The notes: a model not told the origin generated them from the letters alone. A stretch of DNA of 64,000 nt from an uncultured Dysgonomonas sp. (GCA_900556485.1 USOX01000004.1:105724-169723), one strand, 5' to 3'. Positions 47,497-58,003 are shown, counted from the stretch's first letter. Numbers and translations are program-made.

Positions 47497-49119
47497 ATGA
47501 AGCGTTTTTTCCTCCTATTTTTATCCTGTCTTTCAATTTTATCTGTAATTGAGGCTAAAAGTCAATTAGATTCGCTTTTAAACGAATTAGACCAAACAAT
47601 AAAAAACAGACCCGAATATAATAAAATAAAAGAATCGCGAATAGATAGTCTTAAGGGTAAATTAAATCCTAAGATTGGTTTAGAGGATTCATACAATGTA
47701 TACCATCGCCTATACAGAGAGTATAGGAATTTCAATATGGACTCGGCATTAAACATGGCTTATAAAAAATACGATATTGCACAAATCCTTAGGAACGAAC
47801 AGTATCGATATACAGCTGAAATGAACATTGCCGAAATCTTAGGAATAATGGGCATGTATAAAGAGGCTTTCGACATTGTAGATAAAATAGATAAAAATAA
47901 ACTGGAAGAAAGCCAACTACCTTATTATTTTCACTTTTATCATTCTACATATTCATTACTATTTGAAAATTCATTATCCCAGAATGAAAAAACTCATTAC
48001 GAGCAATTAATCAGTCAATATAAGGATTCTCTTCTGCAGGTTAATGATCCTCAATCGGTAGGATATATTCTGGTTGAGAATGGAAAACGTGTAGAATTAG
48101 GACAATATGATGAAGCTTTATCCCTTATGATGAATTGTTATAAGGATAACAAAAATAATGAATCTATAGTAGGTTCACTATCATATGGGCTTTCTGATAT
48201 ATATGAAAAAAAGGGTGATACTGAACAGCAAAAGAAATATTTAGTAATATCTGCTATATCGGACTTGAAGAGAGCCGTTAAAAGTTATATTTCGTTACGC
48301 AAACTTGCTATAATCCTTTATAAGGAAGGTGATCTGGACCGGGCATATGCATATATTAAGTGCTCGATGGAAGATGCAACCTTCAGTAAGGCGCGTTTTC
48401 GTACATTAGAGATATCCGAAACATTACCGATAATAGTAACAGCATATGATAAGAAGGTAACACAAGAAAAGGACAATTTGAAAAAGTCTCTGATTCTAAT
48501 ATCTTTATTATCTGTTATACTAATTGTTTCTTTAATATACATATATAAGCAGTTGAAAAAACTCGCTCAGGCCAGAAGACGGATAAAAGATATGTATGAA
48601 GAGGTGAAACTTATGAACACAGAACTGAATGAACTAAATAAGAAACTATCTGAATCGAATCTTGTAAAAGAAGAATATATAGGGTATGTTTTCAACTTAT
48701 GTTCGAGCTACATAGACAAAATGGAAGCATACCGCATCAATGTGAACAGGAAATTAAAGACAGGGAAAGTAGATGAGGCATTAAAAGTGACCAATTCTAC
48801 ATCATTGGTATCCGATGAGCTTAAAGAGTTTTTCCGGAATTTCGATGTTATTTTTCTGAACTTGTATCCGAATTTTGTTGAAGAGTTTAATTCATTATTA
48901 AAAGACAATGAACGAATAGCAACCAAAAGCGATGATATACTTACACCCGAACTAAGGGTATTTGCTCTTATAAGACTCGGAATTAACGATAGTAGCAAAA
49001 TCGCAAGCTTTTTACATTACTCTCCTCAAACTGTATATAATTACAAACTGAAGATACATAATAAACTTGCCATATCTAAAGAAGAATTTGCAAATCTGAC
49101 TCAAAAAATAGGCAAATAA
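47497..49119 (+). CDS. TPR-containing membrane-anchored transcriptional regulator (DUF6377-like)
   Basis: 540 residues. Signal peptide ending IEAKS; helical TPR-like sensor region to about 320; transmembrane segment at about 328-348 (LILISLLSVILIVSLIYIY); coiled coil (VKLMNTELNELNKKLSESN); and C-terminal HTH-like part LRVFALIRLGINDSSKIASFLHYSPQTVYNYK. It is a clear paralogue of 22701-24305 (shared FYPNFVEEFN-like and LRxFALIRLGI segments). It lies 235 bases upstream of SusC/SusD/phosphatase on the same strand and is the likely regulator of that operon. Confidence 0.87.
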   Translation: MKRFFLLFLSCLSILSVIEAKSQLDSLLNELDQTIKNRPEYNKIKESRIDSLKGKLNPKIGLEDSYNVYHRLYREYRNFNMDSALNMAYKKYDIAQILRNEQYRYTAEMNIAEILGIMGMYKEAFDIVDKIDKNKLEESQLPYYFHFYHSTYSLLFENSLSQNEKTHYEQLISQYKDSLLQVNDPQSVGYILVENGKRVELGQYDEALSLMMNCYKDNKNNESIVGSLSYGLSDIYEKKGDTEQQKKYLVISAISDLKRAVKSYISLRKLAIILYKEGDLDRAYAYIKCSMEDATFSKARFRTLEISETLPIIVTAYDKKVTQEKDNLKKSLILISLLSVILIVSLIYIYKQLKKLAQARRRIKDMYEEVKLMNTELNELNKKLSESNLVKEEYIGYVFNLCSSYIDKMEAYRINVNRKLKTGKVDEALKVTNSTSLVSDELKEFFRNFDVIFLNLYPNFVEEFNSLLKDNERIATKSDDILTPELRVFALIRLGINDSSKIASFLHYSPQTVYNYKLKIHNKLAISKEEFANLTQKIGK

Positions 49120-49354
49120 ATTCTCCTTATAAAGCAACTTCAATCTACTTTTTTCGACTACCGAACATATTATAAAAAGCAGATAAACAACAATATATAC
49201 AAAACTAGCATCTACTTATTACTTCTCCTTGACGTATAAACAGAAACCTATCTGTGATAACTTCGTCTATTGTTAGCCCGGTTAAAAACATGCGGTGAAT
49301 ATGAATTCTTTTGCCGGGAAGTTTAACTAAATCTATTATTTAAAAGAACAAACC

Positions 49355-52321
49355 ATGAAATGCAAATTTAAAAGAAGACCTATGAAAGGAATGCTCTTTC
49401 TCTTCCTGAGTATTTTACTTCATTCCGGCATTTATGCACAAACAACCAACAACATCCTCATAGAAGGTACTGTTGTAGACCAACAAAAAGAAGCGGTTAT
49501 CGGAGCGAGTGTAGTAGTTAAAGGAACTATAAATGGTACTGTTACTGATATTGATGGCCATTTCAAATTAAATGCACCATCAGATGCAGTACTAGTAATC
49601 AGCTACATAGGTTTCGAAATTCAAGAAATATCTGTTAATGGTCAAAACAAGTTATCAATCACACTTCTCGAAGATGAAAAACTACTTAGTGAAGTGGTTA
49701 TTATCGGCTACGGACAAGTAAAAAAAGGTGATATAACAGGTTCGTTAACAACATTCAAACCCGATGAGCTAAATAAGGGTAAGGTAGTAACTGCCAAAGA
49801 TGCAATGATAGGTAAAATTGCAGGGGTTAGTGTAACACCAGGCTCTGGAGCTCCTGGGGATGAAGGTACTATTCGTATTCGTATGGGTGCTTCATTATCA
49901 GCATCTAACGATCCTTTACTTGTAATAGATGGAGTACCGGTAGAGGGCACATCTATCAGTTCAATAAATCCGGCTGACATCGAATCGTTCACTGTACTTA
50001 AAGATGCTTCGGCTACAGCCATTTATGGTTCCCGTTCATCTAATGGTGTTATTATCATTACTACTAAAAAGGGGAATGATACAAAAGGAAAAGTAAACAT
50101 CAACTACAGCAGCAATTACTCCATCAGCCATGTTGCTAAAGATCTGGATGTACTGGATGCTGATACCTATAGAGAAGTATTTAAGCAACATGCCAATAAT
50201 GTACCTGTAGGTTATCAACTAGGCAACGCCAACACCGATTGGCAAAAAGAAATATACAGAACTGCTTTCGGTACCGATCATAATCTATCGGCAACAGGAG
50301 CACTGTTAGAAGTACCTTATCGCTTATCGTTTGGTTACTATAATCAAAACGGAGTTGTAAAAGAAAATAATTATGAACGTCTGAATCTTGGTATCGGACT
50401 TTCGCCAAAATTCTTCGATAAACATTTATCTTTTGATATTAACCTAAAAGGAAGTATCGAAAATGAAAAGCCTGTATCAAGTGGAATAGCAGCAAGTGCT
50501 TCTACATTCGATCCTACTCGCCCTGTACACGCAGAATATCCTAATAATGTTGGACTTGGATATTTTATGTGGATGGATGAGAATGGAAATCCTATCACAA
50601 AAGCAGGTAGTAATCCTGTTGCTGACCTAAAGCTTACTGATAAGTTCCGGAAAACGAAACGATCTATCGGTAATCTGGCAGCTAACTATAAAATACATGG
50701 GCTCGAAGACCTTATCTTACATGCTAACTTCGGTTACGATGTTCAGGTAAAAGATTATGATGAATCCATTCCTAATTTTGCGCCGTCTATGTATGTTTCT
50801 CATAAACAAGATGGTTCAGGTAAATCTTATTATTCAAAAATTGAAAAAAGAAACTACCTGATTGATTTATATGCCAATTATAAAAAAGAATTCCTTACCG
50901 ATCATACTATCGATGCAATGGGTGGTTATGGATGGCAACGCTTCTGGTACAGAAATGAAGATGCTACTTACGACTCGAAAGGAGATGTTTATGGAGACCC
51001 TACATTTGGAGAAGCAGAATTATATCTATTATCATTTTACGGACGCCTAAATTATTCATATGCCCAGAAAATACTACTGACTGCAACTTTGCGCGCTGAT
51101 GCTTCTTCCCGTTTTGCAAAAGATAATCGTTGGGGATACTTTCCTTCGGTTGCGCTAGCATACCGTATGACAGAAGAAGCATTCTTGAAAGACTTCAAAC
51201 CATTATCTGATCTTAAACTACGATTAAGCTATGGACAAACAGGTCAACAAGATATAGGTTCATATTATCAACATTTGGGAACTTATACTACTTCGTACGA
51301 TGCATCCAGATATCAGTTTGGAGATGAATGGCTGACTTTGTACCGACCAAATGGGTATGATCCTCTTATCAAATGGGAAACAACTACAACATACAATTTC
51401 GGATTAGATTACGGATTTCTTAATAACCGTATTTCGGGTAGTGTCGATTTCTATACACGTCGCACAAAAAACCTATTGAATTTCATCGCTGTACCTGCAG
51501 GAAGTAACTATACAAATAAAATAGATACCAATATCGGTAATATGAAAAATAAGGGTATAGAAGTAGCCGTTACAGCTATTCCTGTAAAAACAAAAGATTG
51601 GGAATGGTCAGTAAATGCAAACTTCACATGGAATGCATCTGAAATAACCAAGCTAAATACAATAGATAGTGACGATAACTATATCATGGCCGGAAATATA
51701 GGCGACCGCGATTACGTACAAGTTCATAAAGTAGGATATGCTCCTTATACTTACTTCCTGATGAAACAAGCATACGACGACAATGGGAAACCTCTTGATG
51801 GACAATATGTAGCTCCTGATGGCGAAATTGTGACTAGCGTATCAGATAAATACAAGTATGTCTCAGCTAAAAGTCCACACATGCCATATTTCTACGGATT
51901 ATCAACCCGTTTGAGCTACAAAAGCTGGGATTTGGGTATAAATGCTCATGGAGGTTTAGGAAACTACATATATAACTATCAGGCTGCAAGAGACTCATTT
52001 GATAAATTGTACAGTGCTGATGGAAACACTTCAGGAAACATTATGAAATCTACTCTGAAAACAGAGTTTACAGATGCACGTAAATTCTCAGATTATTTCT
52101 TGGAAAAAGGCGATTTCTTCAAAATAGATAACATAACACTGGGATATTCATTCCCTCGCCTATGGAACAATAAAACCTCTTTGCGATTGGCATTCAATGT
52201 ACAAAATGTGGCTCTGATAACAGATTATTCAGGCATCGACCCGGAAATATATTCTGGTCTTGACCGCAATTCGTACCAGCGTCCAAGAACATACTCATTT
52301 AGCTTAAATCTAAATTTCTAA
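49355..52321 (+). CDS. SusC-like TonB-dependent transporter (phosphatase operon)
   Basis: 988 residues. The signal peptide ends GIYAQ; an internal ATG at 49382 (MKGMLFLFLS) is an alternative start. The regulatory-like domain is ILIEGTVVDQQKEAVIGASV, the plug VVIIGYGQVKKGDITGS, and the SusC signature FTVLKDASATAIYGSRSSNG. The barrel ends FSLNLNF. It pairs with the SusD 19 bases downstream. Confidence 0.95.
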   Translation: MKCKFKRRPMKGMLFLFLSILLHSGIYAQTTNNILIEGTVVDQQKEAVIGASVVVKGTINGTVTDIDGHFKLNAPSDAVLVISYIGFEIQEISVNGQNKLSITLLEDEKLLSEVVIIGYGQVKKGDITGSLTTFKPDELNKGKVVTAKDAMIGKIAGVSVTPGSGAPGDEGTIRIRMGASLSASNDPLLVIDGVPVEGTSISSINPADIESFTVLKDASATAIYGSRSSNGVIIITTKKGNDTKGKVNINYSSNYSISHVAKDLDVLDADTYREVFKQHANNVPVGYQLGNANTDWQKEIYRTAFGTDHNLSATGALLEVPYRLSFGYYNQNGVVKENNYERLNLGIGLSPKFFDKHLSFDINLKGSIENEKPVSSGIAASASTFDPTRPVHAEYPNNVGLGYFMWMDENGNPITKAGSNPVADLKLTDKFRKTKRSIGNLAANYKIHGLEDLILHANFGYDVQVKDYDESIPNFAPSMYVSHKQDGSGKSYYSKIEKRNYLIDLYANYKKEFLTDHTIDAMGGYGWQRFWYRNEDATYDSKGDVYGDPTFGEAELYLLSFYGRLNYSYAQKILLTATLRADASSRFAKDNRWGYFPSVALAYRMTEEAFLKDFKPLSDLKLRLSYGQTGQQDIGSYYQHLGTYTTSYDASRYQFGDEWLTLYRPNGYDPLIKWETTTTYNFGLDYGFLNNRISGSVDFYTRRTKNLLNFIAVPAGSNYTNKIDTNIGNMKNKGIEVAVTAIPVKTKDWEWSVNANFTWNASEITKLNTIDSDDNYIMAGNIGDRDYVQVHKVGYAPYTYFLMKQAYDDNGKPLDGQYVAPDGEIVTSVSDKYKYVSAKSPHMPYFYGLSTRLSYKSWDLGINAHGGLGNYIYNYQAARDSFDKLYSADGNTSGNIMKSTLKTEFTDARKFSDYFLEKGDFFKIDNITLGYSFPRLWNNKTSLRLAFNVQNVALITDYSGIDPEIYSGLDRNSYQRPRTYSFSLNLNF

Positions 52322-52340
52322 TTAACAAAAACGACAAAAA

Positions 52341-54026
52341 ATGAAATCAAATATATTTATCGTATCACTTCTGATTGCCTGCTGCAGTATGTTCTCCTCA
52401 TGCCTGGGTGATCTTGATACACTGCCATTGGATCAAAACCAATTAGTAGCCGAAGATGTATACAGTACAGCCGAGGGGTACAAAGGAGTAATAGCTAAAT
52501 GCTATGCATCTCTTATCCAAACTGGACAAAAAGGAGGAGATGGCGGAGACGGAGACGTAGGTGGTATCGACGAGGGATATAGTGGATATACCCGGGCACT
52601 GTTCTATCTTCAGGTTGCAGTTGCTGACGAAATTATTCTGCATGCAGGTAGTAGCCAGGGATCACGCGATTTGCTCTATGTAAACTGGAACCCATCGACC
52701 TCTATTATCAAATATCCTTATTATCGCCTGTACATGGCTATCAATTATTGCAATGAATTCATTCGTGAATGTACAGAAGATAAGTTAAAGGAAAGAGGTG
52801 TATATGAGGAACTGAAGAACGAATATCAATATTATGTTGCCGAAGCCCGCTTTATCAGAGCCTATTGCTATAGCATGATTTGTGATCTATACGGATCGGG
52901 GCCATTTGTAGACGAAACAATGACTGTTGGTGCTTTACCGCATCAGAAAACAAGACAAGAAATATACGATTATGCAGTAAATGAACTAGAAACAATACTG
53001 CCATTATTAAAAACACCTAAAACAAATCAATATGGACGTATAGATCAAGTATCTGCATGGTTTCTATTAGCACGTATCTATCTGAATGCCGAAGTATATA
53101 CAGGCAAGGATGAATATAAGAATGCCTATAAGTATGCTAAAATGGTTATAGATAGCAACGCTTATCCATTGGCATCAGATTATCGTCATATTTTCTTAGC
53201 AGATAACGACAAATGCCCTGAGATTATCTGGCACTTGGTACAAGATGCAGATTATGCACAGGGCAGTGCTGGTACTAATTTCTATATCAAAGCTTTAATG
53301 AATGGAACAATAAATGGTTATCTTAAAACCGGAGTAGGCACCAGAGGATGGGGAAACGCACGCGTAACTACACAATTAGTAGATTTATTTGAAACAGGAG
53401 ACCAGACATTTGATGTAAACGACGTTTGGGGTAACGATAAAAAAGATAAAAGAGCTCAATTCTTTACTGTAAATCATACTAAAGAAACATGGGTAGACGG
53501 TAAAGACTTTCAAGGAACATTTACAAATGGTTATGCTTGTATCAAGTGGCGCAATGTAAAAACCGACGGATCGGAACTTACCGAAGGAGGTACAGTATAT
53601 TCATCAGTAGACCATCCTATGTTCAGAACGGCTGATGCCTACCTAATGGCAGCCGAAGCTATTCTTAGAGGTGGCGGTGGAGATAAAAACGAAGCTCTTG
53701 GATATGTAAATGAAATTCGCGACAGAGCATATATGTCAGGAAAATATGGTAATGACACTTCTGGCAGAATATCAGAGAACCAACTAAATCTTGATTTTAT
53801 CTTAGATGAAAGAGGACGTGAACTATATACAGAATTGACTCGTCGTACAGACTTAGTTCGCTTTGGTAAGTTCTCTAAAAATTACAATTGGGATTGGAAA
53901 GGAAGTGATGGAAAGGCTGGAAATTATGTTGGAAAAGATGTTAATGATAAATTTAATCTGTTCCCTATACCTCAAGATGAATTTACTGTAAATCCATATC
54001 TTACACAGAATCCGGATTATAAATAA
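52341..54026 (+). CDS. SusD-like glycan-binding lipoprotein (phosphatase operon)
   Basis: 561 residues. Lipobox FSSC (Cys21). SusD features are YVAEARFIRAYCYSMICDLYGSGPFV, FRTADAYLMAAEAILRGGGG, LDERGRELYTELTRRTDLVRFGKF and the terminal LTQNPDYK. A Gly/Asp-rich loop (GQKGGDGGDGDVGGIDEG, about 65-82) is unusual and could be a surface or metal-binding loop. The gene is followed by the phosphatase. Confidence 0.94.
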   Translation: MKSNIFIVSLLIACCSMFSSCLGDLDTLPLDQNQLVAEDVYSTAEGYKGVIAKCYASLIQTGQKGGDGGDGDVGGIDEGYSGYTRALFYLQVAVADEIILHAGSSQGSRDLLYVNWNPSTSIIKYPYYRLYMAINYCNEFIRECTEDKLKERGVYEELKNEYQYYVAEARFIRAYCYSMICDLYGSGPFVDETMTVGALPHQKTRQEIYDYAVNELETILPLLKTPKTNQYGRIDQVSAWFLLARIYLNAEVYTGKDEYKNAYKYAKMVIDSNAYPLASDYRHIFLADNDKCPEIIWHLVQDADYAQGSAGTNFYIKALMNGTINGYLKTGVGTRGWGNARVTTQLVDLFETGDQTFDVNDVWGNDKKDKRAQFFTVNHTKETWVDGKDFQGTFTNGYACIKWRNVKTDGSELTEGGTVYSSVDHPMFRTADAYLMAAEAILRGGGGDKNEALGYVNEIRDRAYMSGKYGNDTSGRISENQLNLDFILDERGRELYTELTRRTDLVRFGKFSKNYNWDWKGSDGKAGNYVGKDVNDKFNLFPIPQDEFTVNPYLTQNPDYK

Positions 54027-54127
54027 CACTATATTGATTGTGGAAAAGGTTGAAAGACTTTGTTGCTCTTTATCTTAATCTTTCCGTTACAATTATCTTT
54101 CAACCTTTTATTAAAGCAAAAGAAAAA

Positions 54128-55399
54128 ATGAAAAGAATTTATCTATCTCTTTTATTTTCAATAGCATCATTTTCTTTACTGGTAGGGCAAACAAGCAAAG
54201 AAGAACTATTTGCCACACCAGAGAAAACAGCAGGGGTTTATTATGCCTATCCGGAGAAGGATATCGTACCCTACTCTACTCCACCCAAAGGATATGAAGC
54301 ATTCTATATCAGCCATTTTGGGCGTCATGGCTCGCGTTACTTAATCAGTGATAGTGATTATAAGGATGCTCTTGATAAGTTTGAAAATGCCTATAAAGAT
54401 AATGCTCTGACCAATCTGGGAAAAGACGTTTATAGTCGGTTACAAAAAGTATGGGAAGAAGTGGAATTCCGTGGGGGGGACCTATCCCCTTTGGGCATAC
54501 GAGAGCATAAAGGTATAGCTAGACGTATGTATACTTCATACCCACAAGTTTTTGCGAAAGGCGGAAAGTATTCAGCCTGTGCTACTACTATTGTTCGCTG
54601 TGTTCTTAGTATGGATGCTTTTTGTGAACAACTAAAGGAGTTGAATCCAGAAATACATATTGAGCGTAATTCGGGTATGAAGTGGCAAAATTATCTGAAC
54701 CATCATACCAAAGAAGCAATTGAATTCCGGTCCGCAAAATATACATGGCGTGAAGCACATCGCAAATTTCAACAAGAACATGTAAAACCGCAGCGTCTGA
54801 TCAATTCTCTCTTCTCTGACAAAGATTATATTTTGAATAATATAAACCCGGAGGAAACAATGTGGCAGCTTTTTTATATTGCCGGGGGAATGCAAAATAT
54901 AGAAACTGATTTATCATTTTATGACATATTCGAAAAGCAGGAACTATTTGACTTGTGGCAATGCAAAAACTATAAACTGTATGTAAATGATGCCAATGGC
55001 GCTATAAACAGAGGTTTAATGTTCGAAAATTGTAAACCGCTATTGAAAAATATTCTTGAAAGTGCTGAATGTATTATTTCAACAAAGGGTAAAGGTGTAG
55101 ATCTTCGTTTTGCTCACGATGGAAATATTATCCCATTAGCCATGCTATTACATCTCGATGGATGTTATAACAGCGTTTCAAATCCGGATGAGTACTATAA
55201 AGCATGGAGTGATTTCAAAGTAGCTCCGATGGCTGGGAATATACAGATTGTATTCTATCGTAAGAATAAGACAGATGATATCCTGGTGAAATTCCTTCTT
55301 CACGAAAAGGAAATTCTAGTACCACCTATCAAAACTGATATAGCTCCATATTATCACTGGAAAGATGTAAAAGCCTATTATGAATCTCTTTTGAGATAA
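54128..55399 (+). CDS. Exported histidine-type acid phosphatase (phytase/MINPP-like)
   Basis: About 423 residues from the ATG at 54128 (MKRIYLSLLFS), which puts a signal peptide ending LLVGQ at the N-terminus. An in-frame ATG at 54038 would add 30 non-signal residues and sits only 11 bases after SusD. The catalytic motif FGRHGSRY lies at about residues 63-70 and the proton-donor FAHDGN near 328. These define the clade-2 histidine phosphatases (multiple inositol polyphosphate phosphatase, phytase and acid phosphatases); the donor motif is HD rather than the HAE of typical MINPP. In an operon with SusC/SusD it may remove phosphate from inositol phosphates or phosphorylated glycans before or after uptake. 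Confidence 0.87.
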   Translation: MKRIYLSLLFSIASFSLLVGQTSKEELFATPEKTAGVYYAYPEKDIVPYSTPPKGYEAFYISHFGRHGSRYLISDSDYKDALDKFENAYKDNALTNLGKDVYSRLQKVWEEVEFRGGDLSPLGIREHKGIARRMYTSYPQVFAKGGKYSACATTIVRCVLSMDAFCEQLKELNPEIHIERNSGMKWQNYLNHHTKEAIEFRSAKYTWREAHRKFQQEHVKPQRLINSLFSDKDYILNNINPEETMWQLFYIAGGMQNIETDLSFYDIFEKQELFDLWQCKNYKLYVNDANGAINRGLMFENCKPLLKNILESAECIISTKGKGVDLRFAHDGNIIPLAMLLHLDGCYNSVSNPDEYYKAWSDFKVAPMAGNIQIVFYRKNKTDDILVKFLLHEKEILVPPIKTDIAPYYHWKDVKAYYESLLR

Positions 55400-55456
55400 A
55401 CAGAAAATATAAGAAAAAGCTGGGAAGCTAATACATTAACATTAATATTGATTGAT

Positions 55457-55488
55457 TATGAGGCCGCTTCTGATGAAGCGACCTCATA
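55457..55488. terminator. Bidirectional terminator hairpin between convergent genes
   Basis: 14-base arms TATGAGGCCGCTTC and GAAGCGACCTCATA, one mismatch, TGAT loop. It lies 57 bases after the phosphatase stop and 80 bases from the stop of the convergent TonB receptor gene. Confidence 0.65.
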
Positions 55489-55568
55489 AACCATTAACAC
55501 ATAATTATTAATTATTTCTCGCTATATTTTCATCTTCGTTTTTAATAGTAAAGCTTCCAATATCCATA

Positions 55569-57926
55569 TTAAAACTCAATCTTATAACTGATATTAGGCA
55601 TTACCACCGCTGAGCGCAACATTTCTACCTCTTTCTTTCGATAGTTGTAAATATGTCCTTCATATTCTTTGTATCCTGTAGCATTCAGCATTTTAATGGC
55701 AAACTCATGTGCCAGATTTTTCTTATTCATCTTATAACTTACTGTAAAGTTACTGATAAAGGCTGGACTAAGTTGCTTTTCATAAGCCTTTGATGTATCG
55801 TATACTGCATCTTGCTCTGCATGTGAAGCTACCTCATCAATTGGAGAATAACGATCGCCACCCTGATACGAAAGGCGAAGATTTACTCCTAATATATTTT
55901 GATTTTGTCTGCCCAGTTTCCACTCTTTACCACCCAATGCATTGAACAGATAATTGCGATTCAAACGTGTGTTGCGCCATATGCCATCACCACCGGTGTA
56001 GCGCGACTCGAATACAGATGCTGTAAACAAATAATAATATCCATCTGCCAGATAACGTTCGAAAGTAATATCGATACCGTAGTTCTTGCCTTTGCCTTTG
56101 TTTACAAGCGCTGTATTGAGGTACCAGTCCTGATGATTGATGATAGAGAATGAACTGTCTTTGGCTACGGGAATATTATACAGATACTGGAAATAGGGCT
56201 CTATTTTAAGATGTGTATTTTCAGAGATTGCCCAATCGTAAGAGAGTACTACATGATGTGCTTTGGCAAAGTCGAGCTTTTTGTTTACCAGCTCGTTTCC
56301 TGTTTGCGGAGTTGTTACAAAGTAATAGTCCAGTTTTTCGTGGCGGCTGTGTTGTCCATATGCTAAGGCAAACGAATGTTTTGACTGTGCCTGCCACTTT
56401 ATACCGAAACGAAATTCCGCATTCCATTTTTTATTCAGATGGAAATACTGTGCATTCAATCCTACATTTGTCGTCAGTTCATTGTTCAGCCGTATGGTAG
56501 AATTGGTAAATGCAGATGCAAAATAAGTATTGCCATTGCTCTTTGCAAAATTCTCCATAGGTAGAAAAGCATTCGGATAAGAAGGGCTTATATTGTAATC
56601 CATGTCATAAGCGAGCTTTGTCATTTTAACTCCTGTCCGGTTCGTATGCCTCGAACTGAATTTCTTATTCAGGTACGAACTTAGTGAGACATTCCAGTTT
56701 GTTCCGTTCATATCATTTATACGTGTAGGTACCATATTCTTATCCATAAGGTCTACACTCAGGTCGTTTTTGTTATATGATGCAGCCAGTGCACTCTTCA
56801 AATAGGTAGTGTTGTTGAAGAAATATTTATGTCCGATTCCACCTGCACCCATTGTCTGTTCAAATATGGCAGAAGAGTTGTCTTCTACGGTTTCCCATTT
56901 CTCAACATCTTTTTCTTCGCTATTCTTAAAACGGTCAATTACGCCTATCCCCCATATAGAAAATGTACCTGCTTTTTTAGTTGGAAAATTCAGTTTAAAA
57001 GATAAATCCTGATAGCGCATACCCGAAGCATTCCCTAATAATCCCGGGAACAGATCATCTGCCAGTGCCATTGTTGCATAACGATAGTTAAACAAGTAGG
57101 ATGCCTGTTCACCTTTTTTGAAAGGCCCTTCAGAACTAAGGTCTATTCCCATTGTTCCAACCTGAGCGGTATGCTCATAATCCCACCTATTACCGTTGCG
57201 CAACTGCATATCAAAAACACCCGACAATGCATTATCATATTCGGCAGGAAATGCACCTGTAAAAAAATCAGAATTACCCAATACCTGCGAACTCAAGGCC
57301 GTAAGGATGCCACCTCCCACACCTGTGATATCTGGAAAATGTGTCGGGTTAGGAATCTCCACACCTTCGAGCCTCCATTGCAAAAACTGAGGTGAATTAC
57401 CACGTATGGCTATCCCGTTACTGGATACATTGCCGGCTACTCCTGCAAAAGATGTTACCAAACGTGCCGGATCATCGTATCCTCCTGCATAGCGGCTTGC
57501 TTCTTCTACACTAAGCATACGGGCACTAGCAGTAGCTATATTATTCAGAGGTTCTTGCTTATTTACCTGTGGTTCTATAACAATTTCCTGCAGTGCATTC
57601 AGGTTTTCTTTAAGCTGTATATTAATAAATACCTCTTTAGCTGAAGAGATTAGGATTTCTCTAAATGTCATCGACTCATATCCAATGCAAGAGGCCTGAA
57701 TATCATGACGCCCTATAGTAAGGTTGTCAATACTGAAGTTTCCTTCATTATCACTAATTACTCCTTTAGGAGGATAAGAGTTAAGCACTGTAATCGTAAC
57801 CGAAGGTAACGTTTCGCCTGAGGCATTATCTACAACAACGCCTCTAAGGGCTTTTCCTGTCTGACTAAATAAGGCTGTAGATACAGCAATAAGTAAAATA
57901 AGGATAAATAGCTTTCTAGATTTCAT
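55569..57926 (-). CDS. TonB-dependent outer-membrane receptor with carboxypeptidase regulatory-like domain
   Basis: 785 residues. The signal peptide ends ALFSQ. The CarboxypepD_reg-like domain is LRGVVVDNASGETLPSVTITV (about 28-115), followed by the plug (DPARLVTSFAGVAGNVSSNGIAIRGNSPQFLQWRLEG, about 151-187) and a 22-strand type barrel ending ISYKIEF. It is shorter than SusC proteins and lacks the SusC signature and a SusD neighbour, so it belongs to the general TonB receptor group; the ligand (siderophore, metal complex, peptide) is unknown. It is divergent from a PAS-LuxR regulator with a palindrome over its promoter. Confidence 0.88.
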   Translation of the reverse strand: MKSRKLFILILLIAVSTALFSQTGKALRGVVVDNASGETLPSVTITVLNSYPPKGVISDNEGNFSIDNLTIGRHDIQASCIGYESMTFREILISSAKEVFINIQLKENLNALQEIVIEPQVNKQEPLNNIATASARMLSVEEASRYAGGYDDPARLVTSFAGVAGNVSSNGIAIRGNSPQFLQWRLEGVEIPNPTHFPDITGVGGGILTALSSQVLGNSDFFTGAFPAEYDNALSGVFDMQLRNGNRWDYEHTAQVGTMGIDLSSEGPFKKGEQASYLFNYRYATMALADDLFPGLLGNASGMRYQDLSFKLNFPTKKAGTFSIWGIGVIDRFKNSEEKDVEKWETVEDNSSAIFEQTMGAGGIGHKYFFNNTTYLKSALAASYNKNDLSVDLMDKNMVPTRINDMNGTNWNVSLSSYLNKKFSSRHTNRTGVKMTKLAYDMDYNISPSYPNAFLPMENFAKSNGNTYFASAFTNSTIRLNNELTTNVGLNAQYFHLNKKWNAEFRFGIKWQAQSKHSFALAYGQHSRHEKLDYYFVTTPQTGNELVNKKLDFAKAHHVVLSYDWAISENTHLKIEPYFQYLYNIPVAKDSSFSIINHQDWYLNTALVNKGKGKNYGIDITFERYLADGYYYLFTASVFESRYTGGDGIWRNTRLNRNYLFNALGGKEWKLGRQNQNILGVNLRLSYQGGDRYSPIDEVASHAEQDAVYDTSKAYEKQLSPAFISNFTVSYKMNKKNLAHEFAIKMLNATGYKEYEGHIYNYRKKEVEMLRSAVVMPNISYKIEF

Positions 57927-57954
57927 ATCATTTTTATTATTATTATTTTTGATA

Positions 57955-57985
57955 CAAAATTAGAGTTGTGCTCAATTCACATCAA
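57955..57985 (-). promoter_or_regulatory. Promoter of the TonB-dependent receptor
   Basis: On the minus strand TTG (plus CAA at 57983-57985), 20 bases, then TAATTTTG (plus CAAAATTA at 57955-57962). This fits the Bacteroidota -33/-7 consensus and lies 28 bases before the start codon. The -33 element overlaps the palindrome at 57984-58003. Confidence 0.6.
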
Positions 57986-58003
57986 TGGTGAATATTCACC
58001 ATT
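57984..58003. promoter_or_regulatory. Perfect 20-base palindrome in the divergent promoter region (operator)
   Basis: AATGGTGAATATTCACCATT is a perfect palindrome with no spacer. It overlaps the -33 element of the receptor promoter and lies 43 bases upstream of the PAS-LuxR start codon. The position suggests a dimeric regulator that represses the receptor or controls both genes. Confidence 0.65.

Noticed and set aside
49277..49318. CCCGG ... CCGGG inverted repeat before SusC
   Set aside because: Only 5 base pairs over a 32-base spacer; too weak to call a structured leader.
54038..54127. 30-residue N-terminal extension of the phosphatase
   Set aside because: It places the signal peptide internally; the ATG at 54128 is a better start.
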